A DNA stretch of 64,000 bases from Denitrobaculum sp965225735 (GCA_965225735.1 CBDDBN010000027.1:62001-126000); one strand, 5' to 3'. Numbered from the stretch's first letter, positions 53,160 through 61,910 are shown. Notes: generated by a model not told the origin, from the sequence alone. Translations and numbers: made by a program.

Positions 53160-54509
53160 TCAGTCTTTCTTCCTCTGCGCACGAAACCTTTCGGCTCCGT
53201 CAACCGCCACCGCTTGACGTCCGCGCGCAATCGCCATGTCATTTTCTTTAACGTCCTCAACGATCGTGCTGCCAGCCCCCACAATCGCGCCATCGCCGAT
53301 AGCAACCGGCGCCACCAGCGCGGAATTGGATCCGATGAAGGCACCAGCACCTATCGACGTTTTCGCCTTGTTGAAGCCATCGTAATTGCAAGTGATGGTC
53401 CCTGCCCCGATATTCGCCTTGGCGCCCACGGTCGCATCGCCAACGTAACTCAAATGGTTCGCTTTGGCGCCAGTGCCAAAGATGGCATTTTTGCACTCCA
53501 CAAAGTTACCGATCTTGGCGCCTTCACCAATTTCAGAACCAGGTCGCAACCGCGCGTAAGGCCCGATGACCGCACCGTTTTCGACTTTCGCGCCTTCCAG
53601 ATGGGAAAATGCCCGCACCTGAACGTTGTCGCCGATGGTAACGCCGGGCCCAAATATCACATTGGGCTCCACCACCACATCCCGGCCGATTTTCGTGTCA
53701 CCAGAGAACCAGACCGTTTCGGGTGCGATCAAGGTCGCACCACCCGCCATGGCCACCGCACGCAGGCGGTTCTGCATCACGCTCTCGGCGACGGCCAACT
53801 CGGCGCGGGAATTGACTCCTAAGACATCATCTGCTGGCGCTTCGAAGATACGCGCATCCAGGTTCCGTTCCTTGGCCATCTCGAAGAGGTCGGTCAGGTA
53901 GTACTCACCCTGCGCATTGTCATTGCTCAGACCGCCCACCAGTTCCAGGAGCGTTTTGCCCTCTCCGATCAGGGGGCCCGCATTGCAAAGATCGATCTTC
54001 CGGATCTCTTCGTTGGCGTCGGCATATTCCACGATTGCCTCGACGACACCATGGTCATTGAGAACGAAGCGTCCGTACTGCGCCGGATCCTCGGGCCGGA
54101 AGGCCAGACCGACCAGTTTCGTGGAGGCCGCTTCATTCCGGAGATCCAGCATGCGCTGCAATGTGGCTCCGGTCAGCAGCGGCGTATCGCCGTAAATGAC
54201 AAGAATGTCCGAATTGGGATCAGCGGCAAAGTCGGACAGGCTCTCAGTGGCGCACATAACCGCGTGGCCCGTGCCCAAACGCTCTTCCTGCACCACGACC
54301 TGATGAGGCGCCGCCGCCTTTTCCACGCTTTCGACGCCAGGACCGACCACCACAACGATCCGCTCGGGATTAAGGCTTTCCGCAGCATCCAGCACGTGCC
54401 GCAGCATCGCGCGACCGGCAATAGGATGTAAGACCTTGGGAAGTTCTGATTTCATCCGCGTCCCCTGGCCTGCGGCCAGGACAACTACGGCAAGTCTGTT
54501 TGCTGTCAT
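53160..54509 (-). CDS. glmU: Bifunctional GlcNAc-1-phosphate uridylyltransferase / GlcN-1-P acetyltransferase
   Basis: The 449-residue enzyme has an N-terminal pyrophosphorylase domain (VVLAAGQGTRMKSELPKVLHPIAG) and a C-terminal left-handed beta-helix of hexapeptide repeats with acetyltransferase activity (INVEC-type NFVECKNAIFG, KANHLSYVGDATVG, GAGTITCNYDG). It makes UDP-GlcNAc from glucosamine 1-phosphate. It is the first gene of the glmU-glmS unit and diverges from the HAD phosphatase gene across about 280 bp. Confidence 0.98.
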   Translation of the reverse strand: MTANRLAVVVLAAGQGTRMKSELPKVLHPIAGRAMLRHVLDAAESLNPERIVVVVGPGVESVEKAAAPHQVVVQEERLGTGHAVMCATESLSDFAADPNSDILVIYGDTPLLTGATLQRMLDLRNEAASTKLVGLAFRPEDPAQYGRFVLNDHGVVEAIVEYADANEEIRKIDLCNAGPLIGEGKTLLELVGGLSNDNAQGEYYLTDLFEMAKERNLDARIFEAPADDVLGVNSRAELAVAESVMQNRLRAVAMAGGATLIAPETVWFSGDTKIGRDVVVEPNVIFGPGVTIGDNVQVRAFSHLEGAKVENGAVIGPYARLRPGSEIGEGAKIGNFVECKNAIFGTGAKANHLSYVGDATVGAKANIGAGTITCNYDGFNKAKTSIGAGAFIGSNSALVAPVAIGDGAIVGAGSTIVEDVKENDMAIARGRQAVAVDGAERFRAQRKKD

Positions 54510-54787
54510 ATTGTTTCGGAGCTTTAAGAAAGAGACAAAAGATTTGGAATTCGATACAGCCGCTGCTGAAGATTGGACACCAGAATACCGATAGGCGTTT
54601 TACATTGAATTAACTTTGCGCGAATTTGCCATAGGTTCAGGATTCAGTGCAATTCACCAATTGTTGCGGTGCGTTACAATAAATTCAGTAGGTTACAAGC
54701 TTGTTGCGCCGTCATGGCGTCACGGAATCGCCTTCAAGCATCCAAAGATCGCACGCCTTTGCGGCGAGAAGAAGACAGGACAACAGC

Positions 54788-55489
54788 ATGACACTTGAGT
54801 GCCAGGTACGGCGTTTCACCTTGATTTGCGACCTTGACGGCACCTTGGTCGACTCGGCGCCCGATCTGGCTGGGTCCCTGGTGGAACTGCTGGCGCAGGA
54901 GGAAAGAGCACCGCTTTCTCTCGCTGAGGTCAAATCCATGATCGGCGATGGAATGGCGAAACTCGTTGAGCGCGGCCTCAGTGCGACGGGCAGCTGCCCG
55001 AAAGGCGCAGAATTCGAGAACCTGGTTCGTCGGTTCATCGAAATCTACAACCATCGACTGGTCGCCGAAACAAAACCCTACCCGGATGCCGTTCGGGTTT
55101 TGTCGGCCCTTCAGGCCGACGGCTGGCGCTTGCTCGTCTGCACCAACAAACACGAAGCCCAGTCGCGCGAAATCCTCGAAAACCTTGAACTCGCGCCCTT
55201 GTTCGAATCCGTGGCGGGCGGTGACAGCTTCCCATACCGCAAACCCGACCCCCGTCACCTATTAAATCTTTTGGACCAGGTGAAGGCAGCGCCGGAAACG
55301 GCCGTCATGTTCGGAGACGGCAGCGCCGATGTCGCCGCTGCCCGCGCAGCCGGTATACCAAGCGTTTTGTCAGAATTCGGCTACGGAGGGGATAACGCCA
55401 AAAGAGAAGGGCCTGACCAACTCGTAACACAGTTTCAGGATCTGCCAGCAGCGCTGCGCCATATAACGGCACTGACAGTGGAGCGCTGA
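54788..55489 (+). CDS. HAD-IA phosphatase, phosphoglycolate phosphatase-like
   Basis: A 233-residue HAD hydrolase with motif I DLDGTLVDSAPDL (nucleophile Asp), motif II in LLVCTNKHEAQSRE, a Lys in YRKPDPRHL and motif III-IV MFGDGSADVAAARAAGIPSVL. The pattern matches Gph-type phosphoglycolate phosphatases. An upstream in-frame ATG at 54701 is less likely, because the catalytic domain begins right after this start and CAGGA lies 7 bp upstream of it. It diverges from glmU. Confidence 0.9.
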   Translation: MTLECQVRRFTLICDLDGTLVDSAPDLAGSLVELLAQEERAPLSLAEVKSMIGDGMAKLVERGLSATGSCPKGAEFENLVRRFIEIYNHRLVAETKPYPDAVRVLSALQADGWRLLVCTNKHEAQSREILENLELAPLFESVAGGDSFPYRKPDPRHLLNLLDQVKAAPETAVMFGDGSADVAAARAAGIPSVLSEFGYGGDNAKREGPDQLVTQFQDLPAALRHITALTVER

Positions 55490-55517
55490 TACCTCAGTTG
55501 GGAGGGTATGCTGCCCC

Positions 55518-55546
55518 TTGACACCACCGGGTCCCCTCCCCTAAAT
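55518..55546 (+). promoter_or_regulatory. Promoter of tRNA-Val
   Basis: TTGACA (55518-55523), 17 bp, then CTAAAT (55541-55546): a perfect -35 and a 4/6 -10. The tRNA starts 48 bp after the -10, consistent with a short processed leader. Confidence 0.6.
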
Positions 55547-55594
55547 CAAGCCACCGTCGATCATATGCTCTTTGCGCGAGCAAGATTGGTCACC

Positions 55595-55669
55595 GGGCGC
55601 GTAGCTCAGCGGGAGAGCACTGCCTTCACACGGCAGGGGTCACAGGTTCAATCCCTGTCGCGCCCACCA
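55595..55669 (+). tRNA. tRNA-Val (CAC)
   Basis: 75 nt with CCA encoded. Acceptor GGGCGCG/CGCGCCC, D arm GCTC/GAGC, anticodon arm CTGCC-TTCACAC-GGCAG with anticodon CAC at 55627-55629, T arm ACAGG-TTCAATC-CCTGT. All stems pair. It is the natural attachment site for the phage region to its right. Confidence 0.97.
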
Positions 55670-55682
55670 TTTCCAAAGTTCC

Positions 55683-57554
55683 CTATTTCATTGGTCGTGG
55701 ACCATATAGCGGCAAGCCGGTTCCCTGCTCGCAGCAACCTAAATCCGGTGCCTTGCCAGCGTAACCGTCGCTGAAGTTGGGGATGACCTCGCCCCGGTCT
55801 ACAGCGCGCGATGTCGCTTGCAGTAAGGGATTGTTCTTCTCCGCAGGATACTCGGTCTGGAAGGCCTTCGGCGGCAGAAAGCCCTTTTCAAAGGTCCGGT
55901 GGCTGTAAAGCGAAAATGCGCCTTTGCCGCGGTAAAGCTGCTTAGAGCTTTTGGCGTCTTCTAAGGAACGGTAGCGCTTGTTGTTCCACACCGCGAAATC
56001 ACCGGCGCCAATACCCCAGGCGTAACCGTCGCTATCGAAATCCGTATCGATCATCTGCCCGGTGCTGCGCAGCGCGGGGCTCCGCGTACCGGCGAAGATG
56101 TTATTGCGGGTCACAACATTCGAGACCGTCTCACGACCGGGCTGAATGTTGAAGGGTATGCCAGCGCGCACCGAAGTATTGTGGAACAGCAGCAAACCCG
56201 AAGTGTGGTTGTGCAGTTTGAATGGCGTGTACTGCGTGTTGTAGAGGACATTCCGAAAGACATAAACCGGTCCCCCGTGCACGGGCTGTCCGCTTATCGC
56301 CGAGTAACAGTTGGTGATCCGGTTCCTGAACACACGCACGTTTGTGTCCGAGTAATCTGTCTCGATCCCATCGTCCGTGCAGGTCTCGATTTCATTGCCA
56401 TAAACATCGGAGGCAGACAGTCGTCCACGCCCGCCGTTATGGACGGCGTCACCCACATTGCGAAACAGGTTATGGGCGATAACATGGCCTGACCCGGTGA
56501 GCTCCACCGCGTAGGTCTCCTCGATACCCCTGGAACGTGGCCACTGGGTCACTCCCTGAAAAACATTATCCAGGACAGAGTTGTACTGAGAGTCTGCATA
56601 ACTGGCCCAGCGCGAGGTCACGCCGTATTTCGTAAACTCAAAGCGATTTCGCCGAACCAGCAGATGGCTGGCATAGTCCGCGCTCAACAAGCGATCAGCG
56701 TTTCGAAAGACAAGTCCTTCGAACCAGCGGTGCTTCGTTTTGCCAACATCGAGCAGAAGCTCCGCGCCACCACCATCGAGTATGGCACCCTCCTGCCCCT
56801 GATACACTATCGGCCTGCCTGGTTCACCTGATCGGGAAACGGCAAAGCCAGAAACCTGATAGACGCCTGGCAGCAACTGGAAAACATCCCCTGGCTTTGC
56901 TACAGCCTCAGCCGCAGCCAACCCTTGAAAGGGACGCGCTTCGGAACCGTCACCGTCAGCGCCGCTGCGCGGGGCGATGAAAAGAGTCCGGACAGCAACA
57001 GTGTTCGGGGGTTCCGGACGCGTCGAGATTTTGACATCGCGTGTGACTTCGTTTTGCGAGCGACCTCCCTCTTCCACCCCATCGGGATCTGAAAGGATCA
57101 ACCTGACGATATAGTCTCGTCCCGGTTCCAGGTCGACGATGCTGCCAGCAAACAACCATCCGGCTGAAATGATCCGGTCAGAGGACATTCGATCGGGCCG
57201 AGGACGAAACAGCGGGTAGCCTTCTTTCCAGTTTTCCTGATCGGCAAGCCGGTAGCGCACGGCAATCGTCGCTGTTTCGTTGACATCACCTTGAACCGGC
57301 CAGCGCAGGGAAACGGATTGGAAGGTCGAGGGCTCGACGTGAAGCACGCCGGGAACCGACTCCGCTTTAATCGCTTCATCGCTCAAGCTTTCCTGAGCGA
57401 TTGCAGAGCTAGCAACGACAGCGCCTCCCAAAGCTGAAGCCAACACCATGAACTTCGCACGGCGAAGAAGAGCCTGTAGTCGCAAGCCCCCAGCACGACC
57501 TGCAGGACCGACATTAGTAGCTCGTCTGAGAGTTGGAACCACGCTCGCCACCAT
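55683..57554 (-). CDS. Secreted right-handed parallel beta-helix protein
   Basis: The 623-residue protein has a basic N terminus, a signal-peptide core at about 36-50 and cleavage near SAIA-QES (after 53). A fibronectin-like beta domain spans about 60-180 (TIAVRYRLADQENWKEGYPL). From about 195 (PRSGADGDGSEARPFQGLAAA, then PGVYQVSGFAVS) a pectate-lyase-like beta-helix follows, with repeated Asn-containing turns (LVRRNRFEF, VIAHNLFRNVGDAV, VYGNEIETC, LYNTQYTP). It probably binds or cuts a polysaccharide outside the cell. The start is uncertain. It lies between the tRNA and the phage lysis genes, so it may be cargo. Confidence 0.85.
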   Translation of the reverse strand: MVASVVPTLRRATNVGPAGRAGGLRLQALLRRAKFMVLASALGGAVVASSAIAQESLSDEAIKAESVPGVLHVEPSTFQSVSLRWPVQGDVNETATIAVRYRLADQENWKEGYPLFRPRPDRMSSDRIISAGWLFAGSIVDLEPGRDYIVRLILSDPDGVEEGGRSQNEVTRDVKISTRPEPPNTVAVRTLFIAPRSGADGDGSEARPFQGLAAAEAVAKPGDVFQLLPGVYQVSGFAVSRSGEPGRPIVYQGQEGAILDGGGAELLLDVGKTKHRWFEGLVFRNADRLLSADYASHLLVRRNRFEFTKYGVTSRWASYADSQYNSVLDNVFQGVTQWPRSRGIEETYAVELTGSGHVIAHNLFRNVGDAVHNGGRGRLSASDVYGNEIETCTDDGIETDYSDTNVRVFRNRITNCYSAISGQPVHGGPVYVFRNVLYNTQYTPFKLHNHTSGLLLFHNTSVRAGIPFNIQPGRETVSNVVTRNNIFAGTRSPALRSTGQMIDTDFDSDGYAWGIGAGDFAVWNNKRYRSLEDAKSSKQLYRGKGAFSLYSHRTFEKGFLPPKAFQTEYPAEKNNPLLQATSRAVDRGEVIPNFSDGYAGKAPDLGCCEQGTGLPLYGPRPMK

Positions 57555-57607
57555 AGATGTTGCACCAAGCGCAAAGGTAACGGATTAAGTTGACATTTCG
57601 TAGATGC

Positions 57608-57639
57608 AAAAAAGAGGCGGCCCCCGCTAGGGAGCCGCC
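57608..57639 (-). terminator. Terminator of the leftward prophage transcript
   Basis: On the minus strand GGCGGC pairs with GCCGCC around a CCC/GGG inner stem and the run TTTTTT follows (57608-57613 on the plus strand is AAAAAA). It lies 60 bp after the last phage gene. Confidence 0.85.
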
Positions 57640-57698
57640 AAAAAATACACTCTAGACCGTGAAATACGGGCCGGTCTTGCCCATCTGAACTCGATCGG

Positions 57699-57878
57699 TC
57701 AGTTCGATGTAAGGGCCGCCTCTTCCCAGAGGGCGTTGGCTCCGTCGAGCCGCACCCGGATTGCCTGCCACTCCGCGGCAATCTCCTCTTCCGACTTCTC
57801 CTCGTTTTGCAAGGCCTCGATGGAATCGATAGCGAAGCGCCCGAGCTGGATAAGCGCCAAAATGGTCTCAGGATTCAT
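57699..57878 (-). CDS. 59-residue phage-region small protein
   Basis: The ATG has GGAGG 6 bp upstream and overlaps the end of the lipoprotein gene. The product (MNPETILALIQLGRFAIDSI then EALQNEEKSEEEIAAEWQA) is acidic, amphipathic and helical, with no transmembrane segment. It ends 60 bp before the terminator. I do not recognise its function; it belongs to the lysis/end module by position. Confidence 0.75.
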   Translation of the reverse strand: MNPETILALIQLGRFAIDSIEALQNEEKSEEEIAAEWQAIRVRLDGANALWEEAALTSN

Positions 57879-58176
57879 TCCGAACCTCCTCTTCGATGAA
57901 AATCATGCTGACAACGCCAGCCTCAACCAGGTTGAGCAGATCATCGGTTTGCGTAACCTCCCCGCTGCAAGCTTCATTCAATGTCGGCCGCCAGTGATCG
58001 ACGGCATCGATCTGCTCATCGGTCAGGCGTCCCGCCGCCCGGAACCCGGCCAGCGAGGCAAGACTGGCCGCATAGGCTCGGCAGGCGATTTGCAGATTTT
58101 CCTGCATCGAGATGCTGGACGCGCATCCAGCCAACAAAAAAGCCGCCGAAGCGGCGGCCAAGATCATTTTGTGCAT
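57868..58176 (-). CDS. Small phage-region lipoprotein
   Basis: The 102-residue precursor starts MHKMILAAASAAFLLAGC: a signal peptide with the lipobox LAGC, so Cys18 is probably lipidated. The mature part is helical with acidic clusters (LTDEQIDAVDHW, TQTDDLLNLVEAG, FIEEEVRNES). Small lipoproteins near phage lysis genes can act as Rz1-like outer spanins, but this one is not embedded in an Rz gene. The assignment remains open. Confidence 0.75.
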   Translation of the reverse strand: MHKMILAAASAAFLLAGCASSISMQENLQIACRAYAASLASLAGFRAAGRLTDEQIDAVDHWRPTLNEACSGEVTQTDDLLNLVEAGVVSMIFIEEEVRNES

Positions 58177-58182
58177 GTTAGT

Positions 58183-58338
58183 CTACTCCACGTTCGGCAC
58201 CAAAAAAACGGCGAGGCTGTTCAGAATGACGCCGAGGGCAGCGACAACCTCCGCGTCGAAAGTCGTCATTGCGCCAACAACAGCCGTAACCGCACTCGCG
58301 ATGGCTGCTGCCGCAGCCTTATCGTACTTCGTGAACAT
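58183..58338 (-). CDS. Holin-like 51-residue membrane protein
   Basis: The ATG has AAAGGA 5 bp upstream. The product (MFTKYDKAAAAAIASAVTAV, then VVGAMTTFDAEVVAALG and VILNSLAVFLVPNVE) has two hydrophobic helices at about 8-24 and 30-47 around a short acidic turn. The VFLVPN ending is common in phage membrane proteins of the holin type. It lies just upstream of the lipoprotein gene. Holin function is inferred from layout and position. Confidence 0.75.
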   Translation of the reverse strand: MFTKYDKAAAAAIASAVTAVVGAMTTFDAEVVAALGVILNSLAVFLVPNVE

Positions 58339-58387
58339 GATGTCCTTTCATTGTTTCGTTGGAATGGGCTGAGGTGGGTTGAGGGTC

Positions 58388-58642
58388 TTAGCCTCCCTGG
58401 CTAAAGGCCTGTTTGAAACCGATCCACAGCATACTGAGAACACCGGTGATCAGCGTGGTATAGACCGCAGCCTTCAGGGCAGAACCAACGCGTTCCGATG
58501 CGCGGCGCTGTGCCCTCAGGTAAGCCATGTCAGCTTGCGCCCCTCGCGGGTCCTTGGTGTCCAACCCCATTTTCTCGAAGGTGCGCTCGACTGCTTCTCG
58601 GGCCGCCGCCATCGCAATCTCACGCGCATCGTCCTGGTTCAT
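58388..58642 (-). CDS. Phage-region protein with C-terminal membrane helix (holin-like, DUF6127-like)
   Basis: An 84-residue protein with a helical acidic N-terminal half (DDAREIAMAAAREAVERTFEK) and one membrane helix at about 58-78 (AAVYTTLITGVLSMLWIGF). The layout with MGLDTKDPRGAQADMAYLRAQRRA is typical of small phage membrane proteins in lysis modules. It overlaps the upstream secreted protein gene by 4 bp (ATGA). Its exact role, holin or accessory, is not fixed. Confidence 0.78.
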   Translation of the reverse strand: MNQDDAREIAMAAAREAVERTFEKMGLDTKDPRGAQADMAYLRAQRRASERVGSALKAAVYTTLITGVLSMLWIGFKQAFSQGG

Positions 58643-59013
58643 AGGGACTGCCCAAGCGCATTCCGCAAAACCCAGTCGGCAAGCTTAGCGGGATGCACAC
58701 CGTAATCCTGAAAGCAACCGGCAAGGAACCGTAACACTGCCACGTCCGGCACGCCGTCCTTAGTCAGTATCAGGATCTCATCAGCCACCAGGCCGGTCTT
58801 CGGAGGAACGGCGTTGTAAACTTCCATGAATCGGGCTGCTTGCGGTCCTTTTAGGTGGGCCGCGACATGCTCCGCTGTGGTGAGCCTCTCGACGAAATCA
58901 GTGGCAGGCTGGCAAGATTCGGCAAAGGCGCCACCCTGTTCAGCTCCAGCCGAGCTCGAAATTGCAGGCAATAAAAAAGCCGCCAGAGTGGCGGCGAACT
59001 TGATCGCTCTCAT
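58639..59013 (-). CDS. Secreted phage-region protein of unknown function
   Basis: The 124-residue precursor has a signal peptide (MRAIKFAATLAAFLLPAISS, cleavage near SAGA-EQ). The mature part has two Cys (ESCQPATDFVERL and FLAGCFQDYGV) that could form a disulfide in the periplasm. The start has TTTAGGAGA 7 bp upstream. It is coupled to the following holin-like gene by an ATGA overlap. I do not recognise the family; there is no endolysin motif. Confidence 0.8.
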   Translation of the reverse strand: MRAIKFAATLAAFLLPAISSSAGAEQGGAFAESCQPATDFVERLTTAEHVAAHLKGPQAARFMEVYNAVPPKTGLVADEILILTKDGVPDVAVLRFLAGCFQDYGVHPAKLADWVLRNALGQSL

Positions 59014-59091
59014 GCTATTTCTCCTAAAAAGGACTACAGGTTTCTAAGAACATGAAGCCTCAAAATTTTCGTCCACGATCGAGGCTCCGCT

Positions 59092-59736
59092 CTATGGCCA
59101 TCCGGTTGAGATGTCGACGGCATCGACTTCCGCGCTCGTCAATGCAGCTTTAATCGCCGCCTTCATAGGCCAAGACGCGGCATAGATCGTCGCCACCCGC
59201 TGCGTTACAGCCACGCCCAGATCGATCATTTGGCTGGGTGTTAGGGCATGCGCCTGATCTTCTGCGTCGACGAACGTGATAACCGGTCCTGCTTCCCCGT
59301 TCGATTGAAGCACCTGCGCCAGCGTGGTCAGCGCCTGAAGATTGTCGAAGTCAGACTGTTCGCGTGTATCAACCATGCCTGTGAGACCGTCCGGAAAGAG
59401 ATAGCTCATGCCACCGAAAATCTTTTCATCGCGCAGCCTGTTGACCTCCACCCGTTTGTCGGCCTTGGCAGTTTCCAGGGTAACTGCAGGCGCTCTCAAG
59501 GCGGCCAAATCCAAGGTTAGATTAGCGATGTCGGCCAAAAGCGTGTCGCCGAGTTGCCAGGGAAGTTCTCCGGCAGATTGATTGCGCCCATCGCTGCGTA
59601 TGTGGCTGTCGCCATCGTAGCGAACGGTGACGTAAGCCGTCGGCAAAGCGAGCCCGGGGCGCAACAAGGTCAACTCCGTCAAAGACATCCGAAGACCGTC
59701 GATATCGATCGCGCCATCGTGAATGGTTAGGCTCAT
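59092..59736 (-). CDS. DUF4376 domain-containing phage protein
   Basis: The 214-residue protein ends in the DUF4376 pattern: KADKRVEVNRLRDEKIFGGM, DTREQSDFDNLQALTTLAQ, FVDAEDQAHALTPSQMIDLG and a final AAIKAALTSAEVDAVD then GWP. The domain is found in phage tail-fibre and tail-assembly proteins. It follows the tail-fibre gene by 11 bp on the same strand. It may help assemble or attach the fibre. Confidence 0.85.
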   Translation of the reverse strand: MSLTIHDGAIDIDGLRMSLTELTLLRPGLALPTAYVTVRYDGDSHIRSDGRNQSAGELPWQLGDTLLADIANLTLDLAALRAPAVTLETAKADKRVEVNRLRDEKIFGGMSYLFPDGLTGMVDTREQSDFDNLQALTTLAQVLQSNGEAGPVITFVDAEDQAHALTPSQMIDLGVAVTQRVATIYAASWPMKAAIKAALTSAEVDAVDISTGWP

Positions 59737-59747
59737 TCCCTCCTCCT

Positions 59748-60938
59748 TTAAATCTTGATCATTACGTTGAAGGCCAGGAATGGCGGCATGTTGTTATGGG
59801 CGCCACTGCTTCCGGTATACTCCGTATTCGCATTGCGGTCAGAGCCAACGGTGTAGGCGCCGAAAGCGGGGCGGCTGCCCTGATCCGAGGAACCAGCCCT
59901 CTTTCCCACCATAACGTGCCTGTGGCGCGGCATCTCGGAAGCGGTCAACGTGTGCGCTTCCTCACCGCCCCTCTCGCCCATAACCCGGCTGGTCAAACCC
60001 GTCCCAGATCCTTGCCCGATCAAAGCGCGTCCCGATGCATCCGGTAAGGTCAGTTTCTTCCCATCGATCCAATCCTGCAGCGCAGTGCCCCCTCGCCCGC
60101 TCTCAACCTGCGCCCATTGATCCGCCATAACCGACCACAGATGAACGTAAAGAGCCTGGAAGGAATCCCCGGCATGAACGGCTTGGGAAGCCGCATTCCC
60201 GAGTGTGTCGCCGCTCAGGAAGAGCCAGCCGCTTTCCGGCGCCACCTGGGTGGTGACCTTAGTATCTCCAGTCCGCCAGGGAGACTGGACAGCCACAAGC
60301 TCGAGGGCGCCGCTGGCGCCATGTCGGATCGTCGTGCCATCGACCTTGACCGCCAACTCGCCGGTCGCGAATTCGAGGCCAGCCGCAGGCGCCAGATCGA
60401 CCGACAGGGCGTTGTTTGTGATTGTAACCCCGCTTCCGGCGATCAAGGCTTCTTCAGGAAGTGTAATCGTCTTGTTTTCCAATCCGTCACCGGCAGCATT
60501 CCAGCCGATGAAGGCGCCCGCCGTCACGGCAGGCAGTGTGGGATCGGAGGCGCTTCCTTGCGACAGTGCAAAGGTGCGGGAGAGTCTTTCGTCAAGCTGC
60601 TGACACAGCAGTGTAAGTCGGTCCAGACCCCGCTCGTGGGTTTCGGCAGGAAAAGGATCGTTGGAACGGTAGTCAATCGGTTGCTCGAAGGCGATATCAC
60701 GGATGATGACGATGCGTTCCTGGCTGGTAGGCGCAATCGTCATCGTGACGGCACCGTTCTGAGCGCCCCCGTAGACGGTATAGTCGACTTCGAGCTTTTG
60801 AATCAGCTCCGAACCGTCGTTCTCAACCTTTATAACGACGAGGTCTTCTGCATCGTAAAAGACAAAGGGAACAAAGAATTCTGTCTTTACCCCGTCGCCG
60901 GCATAGACCGTTTTACTTGCCTGTTGGGTGACTGTCAT
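59748..60938 (-). CDS. Phage tail fibre with T7-type N terminus and tail-collar domain
   Basis: A 396-residue protein. The N-terminal part (TVTQQASKTVYAGDGVKTEF, ERIVIIRDIAFEQPIDY, THERGLDRLTLLCQQLDERL) is like the T7 tail-fibre attachment region. The C-terminal part has the tail-collar features LPDASGRALIGQGSG, AHTLTASEMPRHRH and NNMPPFLAFNVMIKI. The start at 60938 has GGAGG 4 bp upstream; an outer ATG adds 19 residues without support. Its likely role is host recognition. Confidence 0.92.
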   Translation of the reverse strand: MTVTQQASKTVYAGDGVKTEFFVPFVFYDAEDLVVIKVENDGSELIQKLEVDYTVYGGAQNGAVTMTIAPTSQERIVIIRDIAFEQPIDYRSNDPFPAETHERGLDRLTLLCQQLDERLSRTFALSQGSASDPTLPAVTAGAFIGWNAAGDGLENKTITLPEEALIAGSGVTITNNALSVDLAPAAGLEFATGELAVKVDGTTIRHGASGALELVAVQSPWRTGDTKVTTQVAPESGWLFLSGDTLGNAASQAVHAGDSFQALYVHLWSVMADQWAQVESGRGGTALQDWIDGKKLTLPDASGRALIGQGSGTGLTSRVMGERGGEEAHTLTASEMPRHRHVMVGKRAGSSDQGSRPAFGAYTVGSDRNANTEYTGSSGAHNNMPPFLAFNVMIKI

Positions 60939-61008
60939 ATCGCCTCCAGTGAACGGCATTTTTCGTTTGGGCGCGAGAGAGCTCGAACGCCACAATGGTT
61001 GTGAGGTT

Positions 61009-61488
61009 CTAACTCACAGCGGTGTTTGTTTGAGACGCGCCGCTCCCCACGGGCGACTTCTCACCGAACTTCCCGGCGCCGTTCAGGAGCGACGTTCCGG
61101 CAGAGATAAAACCCTGGGTCCGCACGCTACGCGCACGTGACCGGTCGAGCTGCGCCTGTGAGCGGAAATTGCTCGCCTGCAAACGGCCGCCATAACGAAT
61201 GTTTAAAGCATCGAGTTCCGCCTCGAGCGCCTGGTCTTCAAGCACCTCAAGCGGCGATCCTTCCAGTGCGACACCGGCCGCGCCGATCCGCGCCCTGCTG
61301 CTGGCTCTCTCCCGCTCCGCCACGCGGCGCTGCTTGCGTTCATCTGCGGCCGCATTCTGCTCCGCGATGATCGCGTTGTTGTCTGCAATCCGTGCATTGA
61401 ATTCCGAAGCGGCCGCACTCGCGCGGGCTTCCTGTACCGCCCCCAAAGCGCCTACAGCCGCTGAAATCAGAAAAGCTTCCGGTCCCAT
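61009..61488 (-). CDS. Phage internal virion-type protein
   Basis: A 159-residue protein: a hydrophobic N terminus (AFLISAAVGALGAVQEA), then a long Ala/Arg-rich helix (AASEFNARIADNNAIIAEQN and DERKQRRVAERERASSRAR) and a Ser/Gly-rich end. This layout resembles T7 gp14-type internal virion proteins that sit in the membrane channel during ejection. The start at 61488 has GAGG 8 bp upstream and overlaps the previous stop (TAATG). Confidence 0.82.
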   Translation of the reverse strand: MGPEAFLISAAVGALGAVQEARASAAASEFNARIADNNAIIAEQNAAADERKQRRVAERERASSRARIGAAGVALEGSPLEVLEDQALEAELDALNIRYGGRLQASNFRSQAQLDRSRARSVRTQGFISAGTSLLNGAGKFGEKSPVGSGASQTNTAVS

Positions 61489-61910
61489 TACTTTATCCTC
61501 GCGTAGAGATGGCAATCGCGCCCATCCGGTGTATAGGCGCGCAGAATTCCCTCGAATTGAAAGTCGAGCATTAGTGCCCAGCGATGCCCTTGAGCGTGCC
61601 CGGCATCGACGGTCATCTCGATGCGTCGCAGCTGCTGCTCTTCGAGGAACGCCGCGACCTGCCTGTGGATGTGTAGCAATTCGGCTGGGCCGATTGCTCC
61701 CAGCAACGACCAGGCCACGCCGCGGTTACTCCAGACGCATTCGACGCCGGCACAAGCCAGCACACGCTCCTCTTTGACAGCAGAAAATGCCTGCCCGGCC
61801 TGTTCCAACATCAGGCCATAATCTGACGACAGGTAGTCCCGCATAGACTGCTGAGCCGGTTGCAGGGCCAGACCTTCCAGGTGCTCAGCCTGGAAGGGAA
61901 CGATCATCAT
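61488..61910 (-). CDS. GNAT-like phage virion-associated protein
   Basis: A 140-residue protein with a GNAT-like fold pattern: a central strand VLACAGVECVW, helix AELLHIHRQVAAFLEEQQL, strand RRIEMTVDAG, and HRWALMLDFQFEGILRAYTP, the usual end. Phage relatives (T7 gp13-like) are virion proteins annotated as putative acyltransferases. Start and stop codons overlap both neighbours (ATGA, TAATG), so it is tightly coupled. Confidence 0.78.
   Translation of the reverse strand: MMIVPFQAEHLEGLALQPAQQSMRDYLSSDYGLMLEQAGQAFSAVKEERVLACAGVECVWSNRGVAWSLLGAIGPAELLHIHRQVAAFLEEQQLRRIEMTVDAGHAQGHRWALMLDFQFEGILRAYTPDGRDCHLYARIK

Noticed and set aside
55508..55774. Open frame across the tRNA-Val gene
   Set aside because: It reads through a perfectly folded tRNA and into the antisense of the beta-helix gene.
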